A stretch of 64,000 nt of DNA, taken from contig CABJEP010000009.1 in assembly GCA_902364645.1 (NCBI GenBank), positions 394 through 64,393 on the forward strand, in the 5' to 3' direction. The stretch comes from Coriobacteriaceae bacterium (GTDB lineage: Bacteria > Actinomycetota > Coriobacteriia > Coriobacteriales > Coriobacteriaceae). Each line of letters starts with the position of its first letter. The stretch's first letter is position 1. Made by a program: the position numbers and the translations under genes. Below are positions 7,121 through 13,824 of the stretch, in pieces. The notes below the pieces were generated by a model that worked only from the letters and a program-made list of their open reading frames with translations, did no database searches and was not told the origin of the DNA.

Positions 7121-7792
7121 CTAGACGAGCTTCTTGCGCGTCTCCTTCAGTATGCCCTTCTTGAAATCGGACCATTTGCCGAAGAATTTCTCGTCCGTCG
7201 CGGTGGCCGCATGCTCCGCGTATTTGATCGCCGCGAGCTCCATGGTGCAGATGTAGTCCGCCGCCTGCGAAAGCCGGTACTCGGAGGGCTGCGCCGAGCG
7301 GTAGACGACGGCGTCCTTCGACAGCGCGTACTCGACCGCGCGATGGAGGGACTCGGCGATGGAGTGCTGGCCGTTGTCGTAGTAGACCTTGACCATATCG
7401 AAGGATTGCAGCTCCGCGAGGTTGTCGAACAGGAAGTTCACGAGGTCTCTCCGCATCGTCCCCGCGAGCTTGTCGAGCGAGGCGAACTGTTTGGTCGCGT
7501 ATGCGAAGGTATGGTACTTCACGGGCATGTGGCGGAAGAAGACTCGGAACGAGCCGAGCAGCATCTTGCGCGTTCTCAGATCGAGTCCGGAGTACTGGTC
7601 CTTGCCGTTCATGAGCGGCGACGCATGGAAGGGTATGTCCGGGAGCCCCTTGGCGCGAAGGGCGCCCTCATATGCCGCGATCGAATCCGCGATGCTCTCG
7701 GATTGGTCGTGCATGACGACGGTAAGCAGGTAGTGGCGGTCGGAGAGGCCGTCGCTTCCCGACTCGTCGACGAAGATGCTGAGTTCTCGCAT
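7121..7792 (-). CDS. DUF3800 domain protein (defence-associated)
   Basis: A 223-aa protein with the DUF3800 hallmarks: an N-terminal strand ending in FVDESGSDG (acidic pair D9-E10), a central KVYYDNGQHS, and a late QAADYICTMEL. These acidic residues resemble an RNase H-like nuclease site, though activity is inferred. DUF3800 genes are widespread next to phage-defence genes and have been reported beside small structured RNAs. The start at 7792 has an AGGAG site. Its own promoter and a terminator within the leader (see 7809-7897) suggest attenuation. A structured RNA follows the gene and an Abi_2 gene lies upstream on the same strand. Confidence 0.85.
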   Translation of the reverse strand: MRELSIFVDESGSDGLSDRHYLLTVVMHDQSESIADSIAAYEGALRAKGLPDIPFHASPLMNGKDQYSGLDLRTRKMLLGSFRVFFRHMPVKYHTFAYATKQFASLDKLAGTMRRDLVNFLFDNLAELQSFDMVKVYYDNGQHSIAESLHRAVEYALSKDAVVYRSAQPSEYRLSQAADYICTMELAAIKYAEHAATATDEKFFGKWSDFKKGILKETRKKLV

Positions 7793-7808
7793 TGTTCTCC
7801 TGGATAAG

Positions 7809-7835
7809 AAAAAAGCCGGGGAAAACGTCCCCGGC
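7809..7835 (-). terminator. Terminator/attenuator in the DUF3800 leader
   Basis: GCCGGGGA/TCCCCGGC (7815-7835) with a five-base loop is followed on the minus strand by six T's. It ends only 17 bases before the DUF3800 start codon and lies downstream of a good promoter. Full termination would therefore give a short RNA of about 55 nt, and read-through would express the gene. Confidence 0.75.
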
Positions 7836-7868
7836 ACTTGGAAGCCTTCCTAACGGAAAACCAATTAC

Positions 7869-7897
7869 CTTATATCATGTACTGCCTGAAAATTCAA
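7869..7897 (-). promoter_or_regulatory. Promoter of the DUF3800 gene
   Basis: Minus strand: TTGAAT (-35, 7897-7892), a 17-base spacer, TATAAG (-10, 7874-7869). It lies about 77 bases upstream of the start codon, before the leader terminator. Confidence 0.6.
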
Positions 7898-7951
7898 GGG
7901 AGCTCGAAGCGTTAATTGACCCCGGTATCACCCGTCTCCTATAGCGAGTGA

Positions 7952-8028
7952 ATATAAAAATAGGGCAGAGTCGCTTGCGCAAGTCCGCCCCTAAAACCGT
8001 GAAGGTTTTGCTATCTGCAGGCTATTCT
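7952..8028 (-). ncRNA. Structured RNA at the 3' end of the Abi_2 gene
   Basis: Homologue of the RNA at 6966-7038. On the minus strand AAAACC/GGTTTT (8009-7993) is followed by a 28-nt hairpin (7990-7963) with the GGGCGGA/UCUGCCC stem and a GC-GCAA-GC (GNRA) cap, then TATTTTTATA. The element starts at the Abi_2 stop codon (TAG, 8022-8024), so it could be made from the same transcript or from its own promoter inside the gene end. Type III-like antitoxin RNAs sit in comparable positions. The element matches my memory of the abiF RNA motif in position; identity needs a covariance-model search. Confidence 0.75.
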
Positions 8029-8984
8029 ACCAACCCGAGCGATTCTGTCAACCTGCGAAGGAACTCGAGCGCGGAGCGAGCTGCGGCGTCGGGCCCCTTG
8101 TCGGGCAGCGCCTCGGTTTCGCCGTCGGCCCTGGCGAACATCTCGGCGAGCTCGGATGCGGCGCGCGAGCGCGAGGAGCCCTCGGGTACCAAGCCGGAGT
8201 GCGCCACGAGCACGGTCGCGACCTCCTGCATGGCCGTGTTCCCCATCCACTTCCTCCTGGTCGCCTTGGGAATTCCCACGGCGGCGACCCTTCGGGAGAC
8301 GCCGCTGGACGCCGAGCCCCGGGCGGCGCCCCTCTCGGCGAAGCAGTTGATCAGGCACGAGCCGTGCGCGGCGCAGTTGCGGACGGACTTCACGCGCTTG
8401 AGGTCGTAGTGGGAGGCCTCGAGGCGCCTGTCGCCCCATCGCCTGGCGCAGAAGCGCACGAAGTCGATGAGGGTGCCGAACGAGGTGAGCTCAAGGAAGG
8501 CCCAGGCGGGCATGTCGCCGGAGTACTTCGCGTAGAGGCTCGAGCTGTAGGGGCTGCGGCCGCTCATCTTGAGCTCGCGCAGGCGGTACTCCCTGTTTGC
8601 AGTGGTAAGCGATGCCATGTAGTCGGCCACGATGGCGTAGCCGTCCTCTCCGCGGCCCTCCATCTCGCGAAGCAGTGTCACCTTCTGGAAATGCTCGATG
8701 TCGAGCGTCATGCCGAGCAGGGCGTGGCGCAGCTCCTGGTCGAGCGCCGCGAGCAGGCGCAGCTGGCCGAAGTCGAGGTCTACGTAGCGGCCGTCGCGCG
8801 GGCCTCCCTCGTATTTCGAGAAGAGTTTGCGGTAGGATGCGAGCTTGAAGAAGTTGCACTTGTCACGCAGGTAGTCCGCGGCCTCTTCCTCGGAACACAG
8901 CTCGAAGGCTACGCCCTTCTGCTTGAGGTGCTCTATCTGCTGCTCGATCGTGAGGATCGGCTTCCTATCGTGGGGTTCGGCCAT
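8022..8984 (-). CDS. Abi_2 (AbiD/F-like) abortive infection HEPN protein
   Basis: A 320-aa Abi_2-family protein. The N-terminal half has the family's LTIEQQIEHLKQKGV start and the FFKLASYRKLF segment; the middle has MPAWAFLELTSFGTLIDF. The HEPN RNase motif R-x4-H is intact at R202-N-C-A-A-H207. HEPN toxins cut RNA and stop growth upon phage infection. The start at 8984 has an AGGAG site. About 100 extra C-terminal residues beyond the HEPN core are serine/alanine rich and of unknown role. The stop codon overlaps a structured RNA that is the best candidate for an antitoxin or guide-like partner. Confidence 0.88.
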   Translation of the reverse strand: MAEPHDRKPILTIEQQIEHLKQKGVAFELCSEEEAADYLRDKCNFFKLASYRKLFSKYEGGPRDGRYVDLDFGQLRLLAALDQELRHALLGMTLDIEHFQKVTLLREMEGRGEDGYAIVADYMASLTTANREYRLRELKMSGRSPYSSSLYAKYSGDMPAWAFLELTSFGTLIDFVRFCARRWGDRRLEASHYDLKRVKSVRNCAAHGSCLINCFAERGAARGSASSGVSRRVAAVGIPKATRRKWMGNTAMQEVATVLVAHSGLVPEGSSRSRAASELAEMFARADGETEALPDKGPDAAARSALEFLRRLTESLGLVE

Positions 8985-9608
8985 GCTCGGTCTCCTGTCA
9001 TTGATTTGAGAATCCTATTCTACCAGCATGTTTGCCCTGAATCCTGAAGGCCCGTTCGCCAACTCATAAGCAAGCCACCTGAGACTACTCACTTTGTTCA
9101 CGAATGGCGAAGACCTGCGACCTGGGGTTTTGCAAATGGCGCGCAAGCCACCCGCGTTAATTCACTTGCGATTGCAGCTGGCGGCTTGCAGGCAAAAGGG
9201 CGGTTGAGTTTCAAAACGGGCGTTTTCGGCGCCATCGAGCCTCCAAAGGCGACCCGCCGCGCACTTTGGGACAAAAATAAAAACTCAAAGCCCTGAGTTC
9301 GAAAAAAGTATTTGAAGTTGTCCCGACTTTTGTCCCCGAAGCCGACGAAGCGCGACATGGCGTTACCTGGCGGCACTCGATTCGAGACGGCACCGAAAAC
9401 TGGATGCAACTGGAATGACGGGACATCAGAACTGCTGCCATCGAGTGGGAATAGAACAGACGTTCGATAAAAAAATATACTATAAGATAGCGGGCACGGT
9501 TTCAATCGAATTCGTGTCCGCTGCTGTATGTGTGTCCTTGCACGCCCAATATGTGCCGTAAAAGCCGTCTTCTTCAACGTCAAAGTGAATGGGCTTCATT
9601 TTTGCCTT
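8985..9608. other. Intergenic, no gene recognised
   Basis: The upstream region of the Abi gene and the left boundary of the methyltransferase insert. One frame stays open across 9098-9583 on the minus strand, but its translation resembles no family and it has no ribosome-binding site. AT-rich sequence at 9466-9490 (ATAAAAAAATATACTATAAG) could hold a promoter. The left direct repeat of the insert is at 9437-9456. Confidence 0.4.
9437..9456. repeat. Left direct repeat bounding the methyltransferase insert
   Basis: The 20-base sequence ending in GAGTGGGAATAGAA matches 11997-12016 at 18 of 20 positions in the same orientation. The two copies bracket the three methyltransferase genes. Confidence 0.65.
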
Positions 9609-10439
9609 TTAAAATCTAATTTTCACGATTTGCATTTTCATCCCGTTGTCACCGACCCTTGCGAGAAACCGGAAAAAGCCGCTGACAGAAGGGTCTCTCA
9701 AATCGTTGTAACCCAGCATATAGCCGCGACTTGTGACCTGCAGACGGCTGTTCCACGTGCCGATTTCCTTGGCGGCATCCGAAACCGCAAAATATGCCCC
9801 CACATCCTTGATTTTTGCAGTCTTAAGCCATGTTTTTGCGATCATCTTTACTGCCGTCCGATTGGCAGCATCAAAGACCAGCACACCGCCGGGGAAAGCG
9901 TCCGCCATCCCCCGCACCAGTTCCCGGACCTGCTGGGTCAGAAAGTAATAGAACACTCCGGAGGCAAAGAACACCGCCCCGCCGGAGGCATCGATTTTGC
10001 CAAACCATGCGGTGTCTTTCAGGTCGCAGGGGATATTTTGTTCTCGATCCCCGGCGGGCAGCAGCTGCTGCCGCAAGGCAATCACATCCGGGAAGTCCAG
10101 ATTGTAGATCTTGCATCTACCGTTGTCGCAGGTTCTGCCGGTGTTGTCCAGCCCGCAGCCCAGATTGACCACCGCCGCATTGGGGTGGTCTTTCAGGTAA
10201 TCCCGCACCTCGAAAGCAAGATCACCCTGCCGCATGGCCACCTCCAGCGCACCAAAGCGCTGCATCAGGCTGCGGGAGTTTTTCTCTGCCTCTGAAAAGT
10301 CGTAGTCGATCTGGCCGAGCAGACGAACCGCTGTTTCATCCTTGTAAAGGTTCGGGTACAACTCCGTACACAGCTTCCGGGAATACAGCGGGAGGATCAG
10401 CGTCTCCTGCACGGTGTTTTTCTCAATTTTACATTTCAT
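9609..10439 (-). CDS. Leucine carboxyl methyltransferase-like (LCM/PPM) methyltransferase
   Basis: A 276-aa SAM-dependent methyltransferase. Its motif I is the LCM-type VVNLGCGLDNTGRT (about residues 92-105), followed by YNLDFPDVIALRQQLLP, the characteristic acidic post-I loop. GVFYYFLTQQVRELVRGM and PGGVLVFDAANR complete the core. Bacterial LCM homologues methylate small molecules or carboxylates; the substrate here is unknown. The start at 10439 follows AGGAA. Its base composition is more A+T-rich in wobble positions than the flanking chromosomal genes, and its style is closer to Firmicutes, suggesting transfer. A 114-bp gap separates it from the next methyltransferase on the same strand. 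Confidence 0.85.
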   Translation of the reverse strand: MKCKIEKNTVQETLILPLYSRKLCTELYPNLYKDETAVRLLGQIDYDFSEAEKNSRSLMQRFGALEVAMRQGDLAFEVRDYLKDHPNAAVVNLGCGLDNTGRTCDNGRCKIYNLDFPDVIALRQQLLPAGDREQNIPCDLKDTAWFGKIDASGGAVFFASGVFYYFLTQQVRELVRGMADAFPGGVLVFDAANRTAVKMIAKTWLKTAKIKDVGAYFAVSDAAKEIGTWNSRLQVTSRGYMLGYNDLRDPSVSGFFRFLARVGDNGMKMQIVKIRF

Positions 10440-10553
10440 AGGTTTCTTCCTCAGTGAATAAAAACTGTCATAATTGCCGCCAGCACAGCCGCTATGACCG
10501 GCATGCCTAACTCATGTGCAGGATGGATGCAAAAATGCCCGTGCTTGATGCCC

Positions 10554-11159
10554 TTACTTCCGCGCCGTGATGCAGAGCCACTTTTTCTTTTTGCGTATCT
10601 GCACCTCGTGAAAACCCGCCTGCTCCAGATACGCCTTTAATTCAATGTCCTTGTAGATGGTCATGCCGCCGATGATCTGCGTCCACCTCTCGTCCTTGTC
10701 CGTATCGCCATTGCTCTCGTTGCAGATGAGAATTGTCCCGCCTGGCTTCAGCGTCCGCCAGACCTCACGGAGGCATCGGGGCAAATCAGGCCAAAAATAG
10801 ACGGTCTCAAAGGCCGTGGCGGCATCGAAGTAGCTATCCTCAAACACCATATCCGCCACACTGCCTTGCAGAACGGCGCAACGCCCCTCCTGAATTGCAA
10901 TTCGGTTGAGCTTTCTAGTCTTCTCCACGCTGACGGGCGAATAGTCGACGCCCTTGACGACGCCATGCGGGCATTTTTTCAGCAGCCGTTTTATATTCGC
11001 CCCGCCGCCGCAGCCGCAATCCAGCACCTTGGCATTTGGCGCAAGTCGTAGAAATCGAAGTCCCCACCGCGCCACAGGGCTGTGGCCCAGGTTCATCATG
11101 GCAACCATAAGTTTTCCGCCGAGGCCCACGGGCTTGCGGGTGTTTTCAAAGAACGACAT
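10554..11159 (-). CDS. Class I SAM-dependent methyltransferase
   Basis: A 201-aa methyltransferase: KVLDCGCGGGANIKRLL is motif I, VKGVDYSPVSVEKTRKL the acidic loop region, and TLKPGGTILICNES motif III. The start at 11159 is supported by GGAGGGG seven bases upstream, and the gene overlaps the end of the preceding methyltransferase by 14 bases, so the two are translationally coupled. The N-terminal GKLMVAMMNLGHSPVARWGLRF is typical of small Firmicutes methyltransferases of unknown substrate. Confidence 0.88.
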   Translation of the reverse strand: MSFFENTRKPVGLGGKLMVAMMNLGHSPVARWGLRFLRLAPNAKVLDCGCGGGANIKRLLKKCPHGVVKGVDYSPVSVEKTRKLNRIAIQEGRCAVLQGSVADMVFEDSYFDAATAFETVYFWPDLPRCLREVWRTLKPGGTILICNESNGDTDKDERWTQIIGGMTIYKDIELKAYLEQAGFHEVQIRKKKKWLCITARK

Positions 11160-11781
11160 CTGGCCCCTCCGATTTCGTGCATTCCGCATAGGTCAACGGG
11201 AACGAGGCCTTCAGCACCGCGCTTTTCCGCACCGCCCAGCCGTTTTGACGCAGGAAACGCAGGTATTCCTCGCTTGTCCACCCGCTGTGGAGGGGGAATC
11301 CCGCCATACTCATGAAAAAGGCTTTTGCCTTGCCGGAAACCGAGTTCCCCGCGTGGGTGAAGGTTGGCGCGATGAGCACGCCGTCGTCCTTCAGCACCCG
11401 CCTGATTTCTTGCAGGGCCTTTTCCGGATGCGGCACTATGTGAAGTGCGTTGGACACGATCACCACTTCGAAGGACTTCTGTGCATAGGGCAGGCGGAAC
11501 ATATCTTGTACGGAAAAGTGCAGCTTTGCGGATTGATTGTCCCGCTTTGCTTCAAGGATCATCTTTGCAGAGGCGTCCGTAGCCTCGATGCGCGCCGCCG
11601 CATCCACGACGCTCTTTGCGATGAGCCCCGTGCCGGTGGCAACCTCCAGCACGGTCTTTGCTTTCACCACCGGCCGGATCAGCCCATACATCTTCTCATA
11701 CGCCGCCCGGTCGTTTCGCATGAAACGGTCGTACCGACCAGCATTCCTGTCCCAGAAGTCCTTGCGTTCGTGCATGGCCAT
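11146..11781 (-). CDS. Class I SAM-dependent methyltransferase
   Basis: First gene of the three-methyltransferase unit, about 211 aa. FWDRNAGRYDRFM at the N terminus and TVLEVATGTGLIAKSV (motif I) place it among UbiE/Methyltransf_11 enzymes; RVLKDDGVLIAPTF is motif III. Two ATGs are possible, 11781 and 11775; the latter has the better-spaced GGGGG site. A perfect AGTTAGA-N4-TCTAACT palindrome lies just upstream and probably controls the operon. Three methyltransferases in one unit suggest stepwise methylation of a metabolite or a resistance function, which the sequence cannot settle. Confidence 0.85.
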   Translation of the reverse strand: MAMHERKDFWDRNAGRYDRFMRNDRAAYEKMYGLIRPVVKAKTVLEVATGTGLIAKSVVDAAARIEATDASAKMILEAKRDNQSAKLHFSVQDMFRLPYAQKSFEVVIVSNALHIVPHPEKALQEIRRVLKDDGVLIAPTFTHAGNSVSGKAKAFFMSMAGFPLHSGWTSEEYLRFLRQNGWAVRKSAVLKASFPLTYAECTKSEGPDVVL

Positions 11782-11792
11782 CGCCCCCAAAC

Positions 11793-11810
11793 AGTTAGAG
11801 CCATCTAACT
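11793..11810. promoter_or_regulatory. Operator-like perfect palindrome
   Basis: AGTTAGAGCCATCTAACT has two perfect seven-base arms and overlaps the likely -10 (TTATAGT on the minus strand) of the methyltransferase operon, 12 bases upstream of the first start codon. No regulator gene is adjacent. Confidence 0.65.
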
Positions 11811-11996
11811 ATAACACACGAATCATGCAGTAAGATGAGGCTAACCTTCTTTTCTTGGCTAAGACGCATCTCTTCGGTTTTCGCTTATAACGGCGCGAAT
11901 CAGATACTAGGCTGGAGCTGAAGAAAGAGCTCGGCGGACAGGTAGGTCGATACCGGTTCCCGGAACGGTGATCCAGCCAATTACACCAGGGCCCTA

Positions 11997-12016
11997 GTCA
12001 TTGAGTGGGAATAGAA
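11997..12016. repeat. Right direct repeat bounding the methyltransferase insert
   Basis: Matches 9437-9456 at 18 of 20 positions, same orientation. Confidence 0.65.
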
Positions 12017-12024
12017 AATTCCTT

Positions 12025-12074
12025 AGTTATGGGGGTATAAATTTGATTTCCTTTAGGATACCCCCCCCATAACT
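12025..12074. repeat. Long hairpin beside the right direct repeat
   Basis: AGTTATGGGGGTAT and ATACCCCCCCCATAACT pair around a 19-base A/T-rich loop. It starts eight bases after the direct repeat. It could be a bidirectional terminator or the end of a small transposable element. Confidence 0.6.
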
Positions 12075-12246
12075 ATATGAATTGACCTGCTGACTCCAAT
12101 GAAGATTGGAGGGCAACTGCCAGGGGTGACGGCCCAGCGAGTGTTATTTTGCGAGCTATGCGCGTTGAAAGCGACCTTTCGTGGCATAAACTACTTGCCG
12201 GAAGCCGCGGCTTTCAGAGTACGGCTTACGTGTACGTTTAACCTCC

Positions 12247-12315
12247 GTGGGCGACGGGGTGCCGCAAGGCGTAGAATATCGCCCACCTGTAGGGGCCCGC
12301 AGCGATGCGGGCCCC
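12247..12315 (+). ncRNA. Candidate type III antitoxin RNA and its terminator
   Basis: GTGGGCGA (12247-12254) pairs perfectly with TCGCCCAC (12279-12286). Inside, GCC-GCAA-GGC forms a second small stem with a GNRA loop. Six bases later GGGGCCCGCA/TGCGGGCCCC (12292-12315) forms a strong terminator. The toxin start codon follows 25 bases after it. In ToxIN-type systems the antitoxin RNA lies upstream of the toxin gene with a leaky terminator between them, and this arrangement matches. Unlike classical ToxI, I see only one unit rather than tandem repeats. Confidence 0.65.
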
Positions 12316-12339
12316 ACTTCGTATGAAGAGGCGCAACCG

Positions 12340-12789
12340 GTGAAGGTCGTATCCATCTCCCAGGACTTCTTTGACCTCGTCGAGGGCGACCGCGAGCTCA
12401 TGCTTAAGCACAATCTCCCCTGCATCGTGGTGGTGAGGCTGCGTTTCCGCGGGAAGCGCAGGGACTTCGCCGTGCCGCTGCATTCCAACATCGCCCCCAA
12501 CGTGCCCAAAGACCAGTACTTTGCGTTGCCACCCCGCCCCACGACGAGCCCCGGCTGTCGCCACGGCATCCACTACATCAAGATGTTCCCCATAACCAAG
12601 TCCTACCAGCGCCGCTTCAGGACCGAGGGCTCGGCCTACTACGAGACGCTCCAGCGCATCATCGACGGCAACATCAAGCGCATTGTCTCCGAGTGTCAGG
12701 CGTACCTCGACCGCTACGAGCGCGAGGGAAGGCCCCGCTTCGCCGTCGACATCGACCGCATCGTGGGCCTGCTGGAGGGCGAGAAGTAG
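12340..12789 (+). CDS. ToxN/AbiQ-like type III toxin (endoribonuclease)
   Basis: The GTG at 12340 follows GAAGAGG and gives a 149-aa protein starting MKVVSISQDFFDLV. This parallels the ToxN N terminus (short strand, then a helix). The next part (NLPCIVVVRLRFRGKRRDFAVPL) matches the ToxN core strands with the conserved -FAPL- style segment. IHYIKMFPIT corresponds to the -INF--MIPV- strand, and the C-terminal half is the helical tail. ToxN enzymes cleave mRNA and are neutralised by a repeat RNA. The structured RNA and terminator just upstream support the assignment. The protein is shorter than typical ToxN (about 170 aa). The family call is by pattern, not by alignment. Confidence 0.7.
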   Translation: MKVVSISQDFFDLVEGDRELMLKHNLPCIVVVRLRFRGKRRDFAVPLHSNIAPNVPKDQYFALPPRPTTSPGCRHGIHYIKMFPITKSYQRRFRTEGSAYYETLQRIIDGNIKRIVSECQAYLDRYEREGRPRFAVDIDRIVGLLEGEK

Positions 12790-13006
12790 GGCACTTCGGC
12801 TCAGTCTCGAGCCATGTGGAGTCGCTCCGCATTTTTGAACGCCGCGTGTGCGTCCCAAATACTTGAGAAACTTGAGAAACAAGCTGTGAAGTGCAGTGGC
12901 TCGCCCGTGCCCGTGCATAGCCGTCACCATTAGCGTCTACGCGGCGTCGGCTTCAAGTGGAACTGGCCCCACTGCTGTATATGGTTTGCCTTGCTGCACA
13001 TGGCGA

Positions 13007-13426
13007 TCAATGCCCGCGATGCTTCTGCTTGCGCTTCAGCTTTCGCTGCTCGAAGCGCGCCTCCGCCTCATCCGCGCGACGCTGGCTTCTTGCTTGAGCC
13101 GACTCCCGCTTCATCGCTTCCCGCTGTGCTGCGAGCGCCTGTTGTGCCTTGGTGCTCACCGCGGGCCGCTTAAGGGCTTTCGCTGCCTCGCGAGCGCGTC
13201 GCTTGGGATTCTTCGCGGGCTTGCTTGTTTCCGTGGCCTCGTCACCGAAGAACGCGAGCTTCGCCCATTTGCTTGTAACGAATTGCAGGATTTCCTCATC
13301 GGACGGTTCCGCGCCGAAGACGATGCGGGCGGCGCCGTATCTGCCGTCCTCGACATGCTCCGCCAGCCCGACCCAGAATTGGCCGTCATGATATACGGTC
13401 AGGGTGGATGACACGCTGATCTGCAT
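13007..13426 (-). CDS. yjdF: YjdF family protein (DUF2992)
   Basis: A 139-aa protein. The N-terminal half is the YjdF domain (TLTVYHDGQFWVGLAEHVED, then ARIVFGAEPSDEEILQFV). The C-terminal half is a strongly basic alanine/lysine/arginine tail with KRRAREAAKALKRP, as in Bacillus YjdF. Function is unknown; in Firmicutes the gene is controlled by the yjdF riboswitch that senses azaaromatic compounds. The start at 13426 has a GGAGG site. A structured leader of about 100 bases precedes it (13447-13542), consistent with such a riboswitch. The gene stands alone. Confidence 0.88.
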   Translation of the reverse strand: MQISVSSTLTVYHDGQFWVGLAEHVEDGRYGAARIVFGAEPSDEEILQFVTSKWAKLAFFGDEATETSKPAKNPKRRAREAAKALKRPAVSTKAQQALAAQREAMKRESAQARSQRRADEAEARFEQRKLKRKQKHRGH

Positions 13427-13446
13427 GGTTGGTTCCTCCTTTATGT

Positions 13447-13542
13447 AGATGACCATGCAGAGAAGGGACAACCAAGGAGGCAGGTTACTGATGCGGACTC
13501 CCGCACGCCCACGACTACCCGACGGGGACTGTGTTTTCATCT
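13447..13542 (-). promoter_or_regulatory. Candidate yjdF-type riboswitch in the leader
   Basis: On the minus strand AGATGA (13542-13537) pairs with TCATCT (13452-13447), closing a domain of about 95 bases. The domain contains GAAAACACAGTC, CGTCGGGTAGTCG and the GCGG-GAGT-CCGC hairpin, and ends 21 bases before the yjdF start. A -10 box TACAAT lies just upstream (13553-13558). Context and closing stem suggest the azaaromatic (yjdF) riboswitch; I have not matched the full consensus. Confidence 0.6.
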
Positions 13543-13589
13543 CTGGTGCCCGCATTGTAGCACGCGTGAATTCGCATTGACCTCGCTGC

Positions 13590-13824
13590 CGGCATGTTGT
13601 GAGTGGTCGAGGGTTTTACCAGGAATGGGGAAAGCCGGCACAGGAGCTACGCCCGGGGCGATGTGGTCAACATCGCCCCGGGGGTGAAGCATTGGCACGG
13701 GGCCGTGCCCGACGGCTGGTTCTCCCATCTCGCGCTGGAGGTTCCGGGCGAGGAGACCTCCAGCGAGTGGTTGGAGCCTGTGAACGACGAGGAATATCTC
13801 AAAGCGACTAACAAGGAGGCTTAA
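13590..13824 (+). pseudogene. C-terminal remnant of a cupin-domain protein, frameshifted
   Basis: One frame gives VVSGRGFYQEWGKPAQELRPG and the next gives GDVVNIAPGVKHWHGAVPD followed by FSHLALEV and SEWLEPVNDEEYLKA. Together these are the end of a cupin/carboxymuconolactone-decarboxylase-type protein, including the metal-binding HWHG. Removing one G from CCCGGGG at about 13653-13657 restores a single frame. The N-terminal part is missing, so this is a fragment left by rearrangement, ending next to another fragment (13808-14132). Confidence 0.8.

Larger units (their letters stand above)
11811..12339. other. Intergenic between the methyltransferase insert and the toxin gene
   Basis: No gene is recognised. 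It holds the right direct repeat (11997-12016), a 50-base hairpin (12025-12074), a small CTCCAAT/ATTGGAG hairpin at 12091-12109, and the structured RNA and terminator in front of the toxin (12247-12315). Confidence 0.5.

Noticed and set aside
9098..9583. 161-aa minus-strand frame between the Abi gene and the methyltransferases
   Set aside because: No ribosome-binding site, no family resemblance and mixed composition.
10442..10550. Short minus-strand frame ending in a hydrophobic stretch (HELGMPVIAAVLAAIMTVFIH)
   Set aside because: It could be the tail of a lost membrane protein, but it lacks a start signal and is too short to support.
11884..11995. tRNA-like sequence between the methyltransferases and the direct repeat
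   Set aside because: Some GGTTC-like bases are present but there is no cloverleaf with anticodon and T arms.
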